NCBI RefSeq assembly: GCF_001513955.1
Contig: NZ_KQ948149.1
Coordinates: forward strand, 96,227-160,226
Direction: 5' to 3'
Length of the DNA stretch: 64,000 bases
Origin: Streptomyces pseudovenezuelae
Lineage (GTDB): Bacteria; Actinomycetota; Actinomycetes; Streptomycetales; Streptomycetaceae
The notes beneath the pieces are model-generated. The model saw only the letters and a program-made list of their open reading frames with translations, was not told where the DNA came from and made no database searches. The stretch's first letter is position 1. Every line of letters starts with the position of its first letter. The translations under genes and the position numbers were made by a program. Positions 35,101 to 43,863 of this stretch are shown here, piece after piece.

Positions 35101-35796
35101 ATGCGTATTCCGGCGCACTCGGTATGCACGGCGATCCGGGACGACATCGTCGCCGGTGTCCACGAGCGCGGGAGCCGGCTCACCGAGGAACTGCTCGCCC
35201 GTCGCTACGGCGTCTCCCGTGTCCCCGTCCGCGAGGCCCTGCGCACCCTGGAGGCCGAGGGCTTCGTGGTGACGCGGCGGCACGCGGGCGCGTGCGTGGC
35301 CGAACCGTCCGAGCAGGAGGGCGCCGACCTCCTGGAGATGCGCATGCTCCTCGAACCGCTCGGCGCCACCCGGGCCGCCCAGCGGCGCACCGAGGCCCAT
35401 CTGAAAGTGCTGCGCGGCCTGGTCAGGCTGGGCCAGGAGCGGGCCAGGCGGGGCAACAGCGACGATCTGCGCTCCCTGGGGGGCTGGTTCCACGAGACGC
35501 TCGCCCAGGCCTCCGGCAGCCCCGCGCTGACCTCGATGCTGACCCAGCTGCGGCACAAGATCGCCTGGATGTACGTCGTGGACGCGCCCGCCGACCCGGT
35601 GGAGTCCTGGGCGGAGCACGGCGCGATCGTGGACGCGGTGGCACGCGGGGACGGTGAGCGCGCGCGGGCGATCACGGCGCTGCACACCGAACGCTCGGGC
35701 GCGGCGCACCGGCTGCGGTCCCCCTCGGGACAGGACCGCGCGGACCGTGTGAGGACCTCGCAACATCCTGTAAACGTGACGGGTGTCCGGCATTAA
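35101..35796 (+). CDS. GntR-family transcriptional regulator, FCD type
   Basis: A 231-aa protein with an N-terminal winged helix (residues about 8-70, LTEELLARRYGVSRVPVREALRTLEAEGFV) and a C-terminal FCD domain. The FCD domain has histidines in metal-binding positions (GGWFHETL; ESWAEHGAIVDAV). The ligand is probably an organic acid. It lies next to ptsH but is convergent with it. ATG 35101 has GGAGG 7 nt before it. Confidence 0.85.
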   Translation: MRIPAHSVCTAIRDDIVAGVHERGSRLTEELLARRYGVSRVPVREALRTLEAEGFVVTRRHAGACVAEPSEQEGADLLEMRMLLEPLGATRAAQRRTEAHLKVLRGLVRLGQERARRGNSDDLRSLGGWFHETLAQASGSPALTSMLTQLRHKIAWMYVVDAPADPVESWAEHGAIVDAVARGDGERARAITALHTERSGAAHRLRSPSGQDRADRVRTSQHPVNVTGVRH

Positions 35797-35922
35797 CACG
35801 GGCGCCGTATACAAAGAAGAGTAATTCGCGGGGGAGTATTCATGCTGCCCGCAAAAGGGAAAAGCGAAGGGCCCGCCCGATAATTCGGACGAGCCCTCCG
35901 GTGCTTTTCAGGACACCCGAAC

Positions 35923-36204
35923 TCAGACGGTCTCGGGAAGCTCCTCGAGTCCCTCGGCGACCAGCTTCGCGAGCCGGTCGAGGGCCGCGTCCGCACCCTC
36001 GGCGTCGGAGGCGAGGACGATCTCCTCGCCGCCCTGGGCGCCCAGGCCGAGAACGGCCAGCATGGAGGCCGCGTTGACGGGGTTGCCGTCGGCCTTGGCG
36101 ATCGTCACCGGGATACCTGCGGCCGTGGCGGCCCGGACGAAGATGGAAGCGGGGCGGGCGTGGAGGCCCTCGGCCCAGCCGACGTTGACGCGGCGCTCAG
36201 CCAT
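35923..36204 (-). CDS. ptsH: HPr phosphocarrier protein of the PTS
   Basis: A 93-aa HPr that accepts phosphate from enzyme I on His15 (GLHARPAS) and passes it to the EIIA domains of sugar-specific PTS. The second conserved block is NAASMLAVLGLGAQGGEE, where the Ser corresponds to the regulatory Ser46 region of Firmicute HPr. It is transcribed alone from a short upstream region holding a DasR-type site (36229-36244), which ties it to N-acetylglucosamine control. Confidence 0.95.
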   Translation of the reverse strand: MAERRVNVGWAEGLHARPASIFVRAATAAGIPVTIAKADGNPVNAASMLAVLGLGAQGGEEIVLASDAEGADAALDRLAKLVAEGLEELPETV

Positions 36205-36228
36205 GTGATGCTGCCCTTCGGTTCTCAG

Positions 36229-36244
36229 GGTTGTCTAGACCAGT
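36229..36244. promoter_or_regulatory. DasR-responsive element (dre) upstream of ptsH
   Basis: GGTTGTCTAGACCAGT matches the dre consensus A(C/G)TGGTCTAGACCA(C/G)T at 14 of 16 positions. It lies 25-40 nt before the ptsH start codon. DasR control of ptsH is established in S. coelicolor. Confidence 0.85.
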
Positions 36245-36392
36245 TTCCCACACGTGAAGTGTCCCCGGAGTGGACCCGGGGTCCCTCCCGGGGTGAGTCG
36301 TCGGACCGCGGCCTCGGCCCGACGCCCGTCCTCGCGCGTTCTCCACAGACTGCCTCGCGCCGTTGTCGTACGCGAGCCGTACTCTGGGGCCC

Positions 36393-39236
36393 ATGCAGAG
36401 CGCGTCGGACCGGCACGAGTACCCCGCCCACTGGGAAGCCGACGTGGTGCTGCGCGACGGCGGCACCGCACGCATCAGGCCCATCACCGTCGACGACGCC
36501 GATCGCCTGGTCAGCTTCTACGAGCAGGTCTCGGACGAGTCGAAGTACTACCGCTTCTTCGCGCCCTACCCGCGCCTGTCCGCCAAGGACGTCCACCGCT
36601 TCACGCACCACGACTTTGTGGACCGGGTGGGTCTCGCCGCCACGGTCGGCGGCGAGTTCATCGCCACCGTACGCTACGACCGCATCGGCGCCGACGGCAT
36701 GCCCGCCTCCGCTCCCGCCGACGAGGCCGAGGTCGCCTTCCTCGTGCAGGACGCCCACCAGGGCCGGGGCGTGGCCTCCGCCCTCCTCGAACACATCGGG
36801 GCCGTCGCCCGCGAGCGCGGCATCCGGCGCTTCGCCGCCGAGGTGCTGCCGGCCAACGTCAAGATGATCAAGGTGTTCACCGACGCCGGGTACACCCAGA
36901 AGCGCAGCTTCGAGGACGGCGTGGTCCGCCTGGAGTTCGACCTGGAGCCCACCGACCGCTCGCTCGCCGTGCAGTACGCGCGCGAACAGCGCGCCGAGTC
37001 GCGGTCCGTGCAGCGGCTGCTCACCCCCGGCTCCGTCGCCGTCGTCGGCGTCGGACGCGCCCCGGGCGGTGTGGGCCGCAGCGTGCTCGGCAACATCAAG
37101 GAGTACGGCTTCACCGGCCGCCTGCACGCCGTGAACAAGGCCTTCCCCGAGGAGCAGAAGGACCTCGACGGCATCCCCGCACACCGCTCGGTGCGCGACA
37201 TCGACGGCCCCGTCGACCTCGCGGTCGTCGCCGTCCCGGCCGAGCAGGTCCCCGAGGTCGTCGCCGAGTGCGGGGCCCACGGCGTGCAGGGACTCGTCGT
37301 GCTCTCCGCCGGGTACGCCGAGAGCGGCCCCGACGGGCGCGAGCGCCAGCGTGAACTGGTGCGGCACGCGCGTGCGTACGGCATGCGGATCATCGGCCCG
37401 AACGCCTTCGGGATCATCAACACCTCCCCGGACGTCCGGCTGAACGCCTCACTGGCCCCCGAGACCCCCCGCCCGGGCCGGATCGGCCTGTTCGCCCAGT
37501 CCGGCGCGATCGGCATCGCCCTGCTCTCCCGGCTGCACCGGCGCGGCGCCGGCGTCACCGGCGTGACCGGCGTCTCCACCTTCGTCTCCTCCGGCAACCG
37601 CGCCGACGTCTCCGGCAACGACGTCCTTCAGTACTGGTACGACGACCCGGACACCGACGTCGTCCTCATGTACCTGGAGTCCATCGGCAACCCCCGCAAA
37701 TTCACCCGCCTCGCCAGGCGTACGGCGGCGGCGAAGCCCCTGGTCGTCGTGCAGGGCTCGGGCACCGCCCCGCAGGGCCACGCCGTCCGCGCCACGCGGC
37801 TGCCGCACGCGACGGTGTCCGCGCTGCTCAGGCAGGCCGGGGTGATCCGCGTGGACACCATCACCGAACTCGTGGACACCGGCCTCCTGCTGGCCCGCCA
37901 GCCGCTGCCCACCGGCCCCAGGGTGGCGATCCTCGGCAACTCCGAGTCGCTCGGCCTGCTCACCTACGACGCGTGCGTGGCCGAGGGGCTGCGGCCGTCG
38001 ACCCCGCTGGACCTGACGACGGCGGCGACGCCGGAGGACTTCCACGCGGCCCTCGCGCGCGCGTTGGCCGACGACTCCTGCGACGCGGTGATCGTGACGG
38101 CCATCCCGGCGGTCGGCGAGGGCACCGCGGGCGACGCCGCCCTGGCCGAGGCGCTCAGGTCCGCGGCGGAGCAGGTCCCCGGCAAGCCGGTCCTCGTGGT
38201 CCACGTCGAGCTCGGAGGCCTCGCGGAGGCCCTGTCTGCGGCGACCAGCACCGCGCCCCAGGCCACCGCGGGCCCGCCGAAGATCCGTGCCGACCACCCG
38301 TTCCGCGCCCTGGACCGGCTGCGCGCGACACCGGCCCCCGCGCAGCCGCCCGCGCCCGGGAACAGCGACCGCCTCATCCCCGCCTACCCCGCCGCCGAGC
38401 GCGCGGTGCGGGCCCTCGCCGACGCCGTGCAGTACGCCCAGTGGCGCCGGGAGGCCGCCGAGCCCGGCAAGGTGCCCGAGTCCATCGACGCGGACATCGA
38501 CGCGAAGGGCGCCGCCGCCCTGATCGACGGCCTGCTCACGCGCGGGCAGGGCCTCACCCTCGGCACCGAGGACACCTGTGAGCTGCTCGCCAGGTACGGC
38601 ATCCAGGTCCACCGCGCCCTGCCCGCCGCCTCCGCCGACGACGCCCTGCGGGCCGCGGCCACCCTCGGCTACCCGGTCGCCCTCAAGGCCACCGCCCCGC
38701 ACCTGCGCCACCGCGCCGACCTCGGCGGCGTACGCCTCGATCTCGCGGACGAGGAACAGCTGAGGCGGGCGTACACCGAGCTGACCGAGCTGTTCGGCAC
38801 GCCCGAGGAACTGCGGCCGGTGGTGCAGGGGATGGCCCCGCGCGGGGTCGACACCGTGATCCGGGCCGTCATCGACCCCGCCGCCGGCGCGGTGCTGTCC
38901 TTCGGGCTCGCCGGGGCCGCCTCACAACTGCTCGACGACACCGCGCACCGGCTGATTCCGGTCACCGACAGGGAAGCGGCGACCCTGGTCCGCTCGATCC
39001 GGACCGCGCCCCTCCTCTTCGGCTGGCGCGGTTCCACCCCGGTCGACACACCCGCGCTGGAGGAACTCCTGCTCCGGGTGTCCCGGCTGGTCGACGACCA
39101 TCCCGAGGTCGTCGCGGTCACCCTGGAGCCGGTCGTCGTCGCCCCGCGCGGCCTGAGCGTGCTCGGCGCCTCCGTACGGCTCGCGCCGCCGCCCGCCCGC
39201 GACGACCTCGGCCCGCGGACCCTTCCCACGTACTGA
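36393..39236 (+). CDS. GNAT acetyltransferase / NDP-forming acyl-CoA synthetase fusion (PatA-like)
   Basis: A 947-aa protein. The N-terminal GNAT domain spans about residues 15-175 (AFLVQDAHQGRGVASALLEHIG is the acetyl-CoA loop). It is followed by CoA-binding and succinyl-CoA-ligase-like domains (about 205-620) and an ATP-grasp domain at the C terminus (GVDTVIRAVIDPAAGAVLSFGLAG). This is the lysine-acetyltransferase architecture of Streptomyces PatA, with the catalytic domain at the N terminus, the reverse of Salmonella Pat. It would acetylate and so control metabolic enzymes such as acetyl-CoA synthetase. ATG 36393 is preferred: TACTCT ends 7 nt before it, suggesting a leaderless mRNA. Confidence 0.85.
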   Translation: MQSASDRHEYPAHWEADVVLRDGGTARIRPITVDDADRLVSFYEQVSDESKYYRFFAPYPRLSAKDVHRFTHHDFVDRVGLAATVGGEFIATVRYDRIGADGMPASAPADEAEVAFLVQDAHQGRGVASALLEHIGAVARERGIRRFAAEVLPANVKMIKVFTDAGYTQKRSFEDGVVRLEFDLEPTDRSLAVQYAREQRAESRSVQRLLTPGSVAVVGVGRAPGGVGRSVLGNIKEYGFTGRLHAVNKAFPEEQKDLDGIPAHRSVRDIDGPVDLAVVAVPAEQVPEVVAECGAHGVQGLVVLSAGYAESGPDGRERQRELVRHARAYGMRIIGPNAFGIINTSPDVRLNASLAPETPRPGRIGLFAQSGAIGIALLSRLHRRGAGVTGVTGVSTFVSSGNRADVSGNDVLQYWYDDPDTDVVLMYLESIGNPRKFTRLARRTAAAKPLVVVQGSGTAPQGHAVRATRLPHATVSALLRQAGVIRVDTITELVDTGLLLARQPLPTGPRVAILGNSESLGLLTYDACVAEGLRPSTPLDLTTAATPEDFHAALARALADDSCDAVIVTAIPAVGEGTAGDAALAEALRSAAEQVPGKPVLVVHVELGGLAEALSAATSTAPQATAGPPKIRADHPFRALDRLRATPAPAQPPAPGNSDRLIPAYPAAERAVRALADAVQYAQWRREAAEPGKVPESIDADIDAKGAAALIDGLLTRGQGLTLGTEDTCELLARYGIQVHRALPAASADDALRAAATLGYPVALKATAPHLRHRADLGGVRLDLADEEQLRRAYTELTELFGTPEELRPVVQGMAPRGVDTVIRAVIDPAAGAVLSFGLAGAASQLLDDTAHRLIPVTDREAATLVRSIRTAPLLFGWRGSTPVDTPALEELLLRVSRLVDDHPEVVAVTLEPVVVAPRGLSVLGASVRLAPPPARDDLGPRTLPTY

Positions 39237-39274
39237 GCGGCGGCGAGCGGTGCCTCGCAGCCAGCGCGCCACCG

Positions 39275-39280
39275 TAGGAT
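39275..39280 (+). promoter_or_regulatory. -10 element for a leaderless DUF5998 mRNA
   Basis: TAGGAT ends 7 nt before ATG 39288, so transcription should begin at or next to the A of the start codon. No clear -35 is present. Confidence 0.55.
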
Positions 39281-39287
39281 GGACGTC

Positions 39288-39875
39288 ATGGCCAAGACCA
39301 GTACGACGACCCAGGGGCTGCGTGCGGCGATCGAGCGCAGCGGCTACTACCCGGCCCTCGTGGCCGAGGCGGTGGAGGCCGCTGTGGGCGGCGAGCCCAT
39401 CCGGTCGTACCTGGTCCACCAGGAGACGACGTTCGACCAGAACGAGGTGCGGCGGCACGTGACCGTGCTCGTTCTCACCGGCAACCGCTTCATCGTGAGC
39501 CACACCGACGAACAGGCCGCGGACACCACGTCCCCGACGCCGTACGCCACCACCTCCACGGAGTCCGTGAAGCTTGGCCGGATCTCGTCGGTCGTGGTCA
39601 GCCGGGTCGTCGCGAACCCGGAGCAGTACCAGCCGGGCACCCTGCCCCGCGAGGTCGTGCTGACCATCGGCTGGGGAGCCGTCTCCCGCATCGACCTGGA
39701 GCCCGCCGCCTGCGGCGACCCCAACTGCGAGGCGGACCACGGCTACACCGGCAACTCCACGGCGGACGACCTCAGCCTGCGGGTCAGCGAGGCCGGGGAC
39801 GGCCCGGACACCGTGCGCCAGGCCCTCGCCTTCGCGCAGTCCATCTCCGAGGCGACCGCGGACCTCCCCCACTGA
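39288..39875 (+). CDS. Conserved actinobacterial protein, DUF5998
   Basis: A 195-aa soluble protein. LRAAIERSGYYPALVAEAVEAAVGGE opens the conserved domain, and the middle reads LVHQETTFDQNEVRRHVTVLVLTGNRFIVSHTDE. It has no known function. ATG 39288 is preferred to ATG 39279 because the latter overlaps the probable -10 hexamer. Its stop shares one base with the next start, so it is coupled to the phosphodiesterase-like gene. Confidence 0.78.
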   Translation: MAKTSTTTQGLRAAIERSGYYPALVAEAVEAAVGGEPIRSYLVHQETTFDQNEVRRHVTVLVLTGNRFIVSHTDEQAADTTSPTPYATTSTESVKLGRISSVVVSRVVANPEQYQPGTLPREVVLTIGWGAVSRIDLEPAACGDPNCEADHGYTGNSTADDLSLRVSEAGDGPDTVRQALAFAQSISEATADLPH

Positions 39876-41125
39876 TGGCCCACGCGTCCTTCTCCGCCGC
39901 CCATGATCGAGGACGCTCCGCGTCCACCCCCGCTGGTTCCGCAGCCTGGGACCACCCGGAACCCCTCGCCCTCGACACCGCCCCCGTCCCCGAGTACGGC
40001 AGCGGCTCCCTCTCCGACCTGCTGCCCACCCTGGCCGCCGGCATGGCCGTACCGGGCACCACCGCCACGATCACCGAGCTCACCCCCGCCGACCGGAACT
40101 GCGTGTTCCTGATCGACGGTCTCGGCTGGGAGCAGCTGAAGGCGCACCCGGACGAGGCGCCCTTCATGACCTCCCTGCTGGCCGGCTCGCGCGGCGGCAC
40201 CGGCCGCCCCCTGACCACCGGCTACCCGGCGACCACCGCGACCTCCCTCGCCTCCGTCGGCACCGGCCGGCCGCCCGGCGCCCACGGCCTGCCGGGCTAC
40301 ACCGTGCGCAACCCGGCCACCGGCGAGCTGATGAACCAGCTGCGCTGGCAGCCGTGGACCAAGCCGCAGGTCTGGCAGCCGTACCCCACCGTCTTCCAAC
40401 TCGCCGACCGGGCCGGGGTGCACGCCGCCCAGGTCTCCTCGCCCACCTTCCAGAACACCCCGCTGACCAAGGTCGCGCTCAGCGGCGGGACGTTCCACGG
40501 GCGGCTGTCCGGCGAGGAGCGCATGGACCTCGCGGCCGAGCAACTCGCCGCAGCCGACCGCTCGCTGGTCTACACGTACTACGCCGAGGTCGACGGCGCG
40601 GGACACCGCTTCGGCGTCGACTCCGACACCTGGCGCGGCCAGTTGATGTACGTCGACCGTCTGGTCCAGCGCCTGGCCGAGCAACTGCCGCCGCACAGCG
40701 CGCTGTACGTCACCGCCGACCACGGCATGGTCGACATCCCCTTCGACGAGCAGCACCGCATCGACTTCGACGAGGACTGGGAACTGCGCGCCGGGGTCGC
40801 CCTGCTCGGCGGCGAGGGCCGGGCCCGCCACGTCTACGCGGTACCCGGTGCCGCGGGCGATGTGCTGACCTGCTGGCGCGAGGTTCTCGGCGAGCAGTTC
40901 TGGGTCGCCTCCCGGGACGAGGCCATCGCGGCGGGCTGGTTCGGGCCGCCGGACCAGTTCGACGAGCGGGTGTACGAGCGGATCGGGGACGTGGTCGCCG
41001 CGGCCCGCGACGACGTGCTCCTCATCGCCTCCGAGCGGGAGCCCAAGGAGTCGGCGATGGTCGGCAACCACGGTTCGATGACCCCCGCCGAGCAGCTCGT
41101 CCCGCTGCTCGAAGTACGCTCCTGA
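39875..41125 (+). CDS. Alkaline phosphatase superfamily phosphodiesterase/nucleotide pyrophosphatase
   Basis: A 416-aa enzyme. VFLIDGLGWEQL carries the first metal-binding Asp. PLTTGYPATTATSLAS has the nucleophilic Thr. The later motifs YYAEVDGAGHRFG, TADHGMVD and NHGSMTP provide the remaining zinc ligands. There is no signal peptide, so it probably acts in the cytoplasm. The substrate (nucleotide or other phosphodiester) is unknown. It is coupled to the DUF5998 gene and followed 50 nt later by thymidine kinase. Confidence 0.85.
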   Translation: MAHASFSAAHDRGRSASTPAGSAAWDHPEPLALDTAPVPEYGSGSLSDLLPTLAAGMAVPGTTATITELTPADRNCVFLIDGLGWEQLKAHPDEAPFMTSLLAGSRGGTGRPLTTGYPATTATSLASVGTGRPPGAHGLPGYTVRNPATGELMNQLRWQPWTKPQVWQPYPTVFQLADRAGVHAAQVSSPTFQNTPLTKVALSGGTFHGRLSGEERMDLAAEQLAAADRSLVYTYYAEVDGAGHRFGVDSDTWRGQLMYVDRLVQRLAEQLPPHSALYVTADHGMVDIPFDEQHRIDFDEDWELRAGVALLGGEGRARHVYAVPGAAGDVLTCWREVLGEQFWVASRDEAIAAGWFGPPDQFDERVYERIGDVVAAARDDVLLIASEREPKESAMVGNHGSMTPAEQLVPLLEVRS

Positions 41126-41175
41126 AGCCGATCCGGCCCTGTCCGCCGCAGAAATCGAAAGGTGCTCGACCACCC

Positions 41176-41835
41176 ATGCCCGAGCTGGTGTTCTTCTCCG
41201 GAACCATGGACTGCGGGAAGTCCACGCTGGCTCTCCAGATCGAGCACAACCGTTCGGCGCGTGGCCTGACGGGCATCATCTTCACCCGGGACGACCGGGC
41301 CGGCGAGGGCAAGCTGTCCTCGCGCCTCGGCCTGGTCACCGACGCGGTCGAGGTCGAGGACGGCCAGGACCTGTACGCCTACCTCGTGGACCACCTGTCG
41401 CAGGGCGGCCGCGCGGACTACGTGATCGCGGACGAGGCGCAGTTCCTCGCGCCGGAGCAGATCGACCAACTCGCCCGCGTGGTCGACGACCTGGACCTCG
41501 ACGTCTACGCCTTCGGCATCACCACCGACTTCCGCTCCAAGCTGTTCCCCGGCTCCCAGCGCCTGGTGGAACTGGCCGACCGCGTCGAGGTCCTCCAGGT
41601 GGAGGCCCTGTGCTGGTGCGGAGCCCGGGCCACCCACAACGCCCGCACGGTGGGCGGCGAGATGGTCGTCGAGGGTGCCCAGGTGGTCGTCGGCGACGTC
41701 AACCAGGCCGAGGACATCGGCTACGAGGTCCTGTGCCGCCGCCACCACCGTCGCCGTATGACCGCGGGCACGGCACGCGCGGCCGCGCTGTCACCGGACG
41801 TGCTGCCGGTCCCGTCGGCCGGGGCGCGCTTCTGA
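41176..41835 (+). CDS. tdk: Thymidine kinase
   Basis: A 219-aa type II thymidine kinase that phosphorylates thymidine (and deoxyuridine) with ATP in pyrimidine salvage. The P-loop is GTMDCGKST near residue 9, VIADEAQFL holds the catalytic Glu, and the lasso region follows. Zinc-binding residues are CWCGARA and CRRHH. ATG 41176 has AAAGG 14 nt upstream, a weak arrangement, but it gives the conserved N terminus. Confidence 0.92.
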   Translation: MPELVFFSGTMDCGKSTLALQIEHNRSARGLTGIIFTRDDRAGEGKLSSRLGLVTDAVEVEDGQDLYAYLVDHLSQGGRADYVIADEAQFLAPEQIDQLARVVDDLDLDVYAFGITTDFRSKLFPGSQRLVELADRVEVLQVEALCWCGARATHNARTVGGEMVVEGAQVVVGDVNQAEDIGYEVLCRRHHRRRMTAGTARAAALSPDVLPVPSAGARF

Positions 41836-41853
41836 CCCGAGGCCGGCAGGGCC

Positions 41854-42645
41854 TCAGTGCGGGTTCTCGATCAACGAGAACCGCGCCCCCTCCGGATCCG
41901 CCACCGTCGCCACACGGCCGTGCGCGCTGTCGTGCGGCGGGCGCAGCACATGGCCGCCCAGGTCGGTGACGAGGCGGGCGGAAGCGGTCACGTCGGCCAC
42001 CTCGAAGTACGTCATCCAGTGCGGCCCGCGGTCGCGGGGGAGTGCGTGGCCGACGCCGTGAAGACCGGCCACGGGACGGCCGCCGGCGTGGAGAGTGACG
42101 TAGTCGAGGCCGGCGGAGCCCACCGGCTCACCCTCGCAACCGAACACCGTCTCGTAGAACTTGGCGACGCTCACCGTCTCGACGGTGAGCAGCTCGTGCC
42201 AGGCGGGAGTGCCCGGTACGCCCGCCACGGAGGTGCCCAGGTGGGCCGCCGCCTGCCACACGCCGAAGACGGCGCCGGACGGGTCCGAGCCGATGACCAG
42301 CCGCCCGGCGTCCCCGGCGTCCAGCGGTCCCACCCCCACCGTCCCGCCGCACAGCCGTACCGACTCCGCCGTCAGGTCGATGTCGTCCGAGGCGAGGTAC
42401 GGCGTCCAGGCGACCGGAAGCTGGCGGTCGGGCGGCAGCTGTCCGATCCCGGCGACCTCCTGGCCGCCCAGCAGGGCCCGGACATAGGGCCCGAGCTGCT
42501 GCGGGCCCGGCGCGAACTCCCAGCCGAACAGCGATCCGTAGAACTCCTGGGTCGCGGCCGGCCCGTGCACCATCAGGCTCACCCAGCAGGGCGTACCGGG
42601 CGTGTGCCGAGAGGGCGGGGCGGCCGACCCCCTTGCCTCGGTCAT
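41854..42645 (-). CDS. VOC-superfamily protein with two glyoxalase-like domains
   Basis: A 263-aa protein with two tandem beta-alpha-beta-beta-beta modules: GTPCWVSLMVHGPAATQEFYGSLFGWEF begins the first and GTPAWHELLTVETVSVAKFYETVFGCE the second. Metal-ligand positions are only partly conserved, so the enzyme class (glyoxalase, dioxygenase or resistance-type) is open. ATG 42645 follows GGGGAGAGAG. It is convergent with thymidine kinase. Confidence 0.82.
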   Translation of the reverse strand: MTEARGSAAPPSRHTPGTPCWVSLMVHGPAATQEFYGSLFGWEFAPGPQQLGPYVRALLGGQEVAGIGQLPPDRQLPVAWTPYLASDDIDLTAESVRLCGGTVGVGPLDAGDAGRLVIGSDPSGAVFGVWQAAAHLGTSVAGVPGTPAWHELLTVETVSVAKFYETVFGCEGEPVGSAGLDYVTLHAGGRPVAGLHGVGHALPRDRGPHWMTYFEVADVTASARLVTDLGGHVLRPPHDSAHGRVATVADPEGARFSLIENPH

Positions 42646-42940
42646 CGTCACTCTCTCCCCGGCCCCTCGTGGTGGCCGTCTCGTGTCCGCTGTCCGGACC
42701 TCCGTGCCGATGCTCGCACCACCCGCGGCACGGCACGCTCCGGGCGCGCCGCCGCACGGCCTCCCGTGCCGGGAGGTGCGATCGCGCGGCTGTCCGACCC
42801 GTGCCCCGCGATGGCCGACGGATGTCGATCGGCGGTACAGCATGTGCCCGTTCCCGTACGCCTGGTGACCGGGCCTGTCCGGCGGAGCAGAGTAGCCGGA
42901 CCTGGACGACGCGGCCACCCCGTGCGCGAGGATGGTGGCC

Positions 42941-43798
42941 ATGAACGCCATCATCTCCGCATCCGAACTCGCGAGCGACCTGGCCGGCCCGAACCCGCCC
43001 GTCCTGCTCGACGTCCGCTGGCAGCTGAGCGTGGCCAAGGCGGCCGGTGCCCCGCCCTTCGACGGCCGGGCCGAGTACGCGGCCGGGCACATCCCGGGCG
43101 CGCACTACGTCGACCTGGACCGGGAGTTGGCCGGACCGGCCGGCGGCGCTGGGCGGCACCCGCTGCCCGACCTCGCGGAGTTCGGCGCCGCGATGCGCCG
43201 TGCGGGCGTCTCCTCGGGGACGCCGGTGGTCGTCTACGACGGCGGACAGGGCTGGGCGGCCGCCCGCGCGTGGTGGCTGCTGCGCTGGACAGGTCACCCG
43301 GACGTGCGAGTCCTAGACGGCGGGTTGACGGCCTGGCGGGGGCCGCTGCAGTCCTCCGTGCCGGGTCCGGCACCGTCCGAGGGCGACTTCGAGCCGGTGC
43401 CCGCGGCGGCCGGTCTGCTCGACGCCGACGCGGCCGCGGCGCTGGCCCGTGCGGGAGTGCTGCTGGACGCGCGCGCGGGGGAGCGGTACCGCGGTGAGGT
43501 GGAGCCGATCGACCGCGTCGGCGGCCACATCCCGGGCGCCCGCTCCGCGCCCACCACGGACAATGTCGGCCCGGACGGCCGCTTCCTGCCCCCGGAGGAG
43601 CTGAACGCCCGCTTCAAGGCCCTCGGAGCCACCGAGGACACCGAGGTCGGTGTCTACTGCGGCTCGGGCGTCTCCGGCGCCCACGAGGTCCTGGCCCTGG
43701 CGGTCGCGGGCATCCCGGCGGCGCTGTACGTCGGCTCCTGGTCGGAGTGGTCCTCGGACCCGGAGCGACCGGTCGCCGTGGGCCCGGATCCCCAGTAG
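42941..43798 (+). CDS. Two-domain rhodanese-type sulfurtransferase
   Basis: A 285-aa enzyme. The N-terminal rhodanese domain is inactive-type (VVVYDGGQGW lacks Cys). The C-terminal domain has the active-site Cys240 in VYCGSGVSGA. It would transfer sulfane sulfur from thiosulfate or 3-mercaptopyruvate to a thiol or cyanide. ATG 42941 is preferred to ATG 42932 because GAGGAT (42928-42933) fits as a -10, with the mRNA starting at the ATG. Confidence 0.88.
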   Translation: MNAIISASELASDLAGPNPPVLLDVRWQLSVAKAAGAPPFDGRAEYAAGHIPGAHYVDLDRELAGPAGGAGRHPLPDLAEFGAAMRRAGVSSGTPVVVYDGGQGWAAARAWWLLRWTGHPDVRVLDGGLTAWRGPLQSSVPGPAPSEGDFEPVPAAAGLLDADAAAALARAGVLLDARAGERYRGEVEPIDRVGGHIPGARSAPTTDNVGPDGRFLPPEELNARFKALGATEDTEVGVYCGSGVSGAHEVLALAVAGIPAALYVGSWSEWSSDPERPVAVGPDPQ

Positions 43799-43819
43799 CC
43801 CCGGGCCGTACGACGGAAA

Positions 43820-43846
43820 AGGGCCGCACTCGACGAGCGCGGCCCT
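43820..43846. terminator. Bidirectional terminator hairpin
   Basis: An 8-bp perfect stem (AGGGCCGC with GCGGCCCT), with a CTCG/CGAG inner stem, between the sulfurtransferase gene and the convergent sepH. Confidence 0.75.
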
Positions 43847-43863
43847 GATCCTCGTACGACGGA

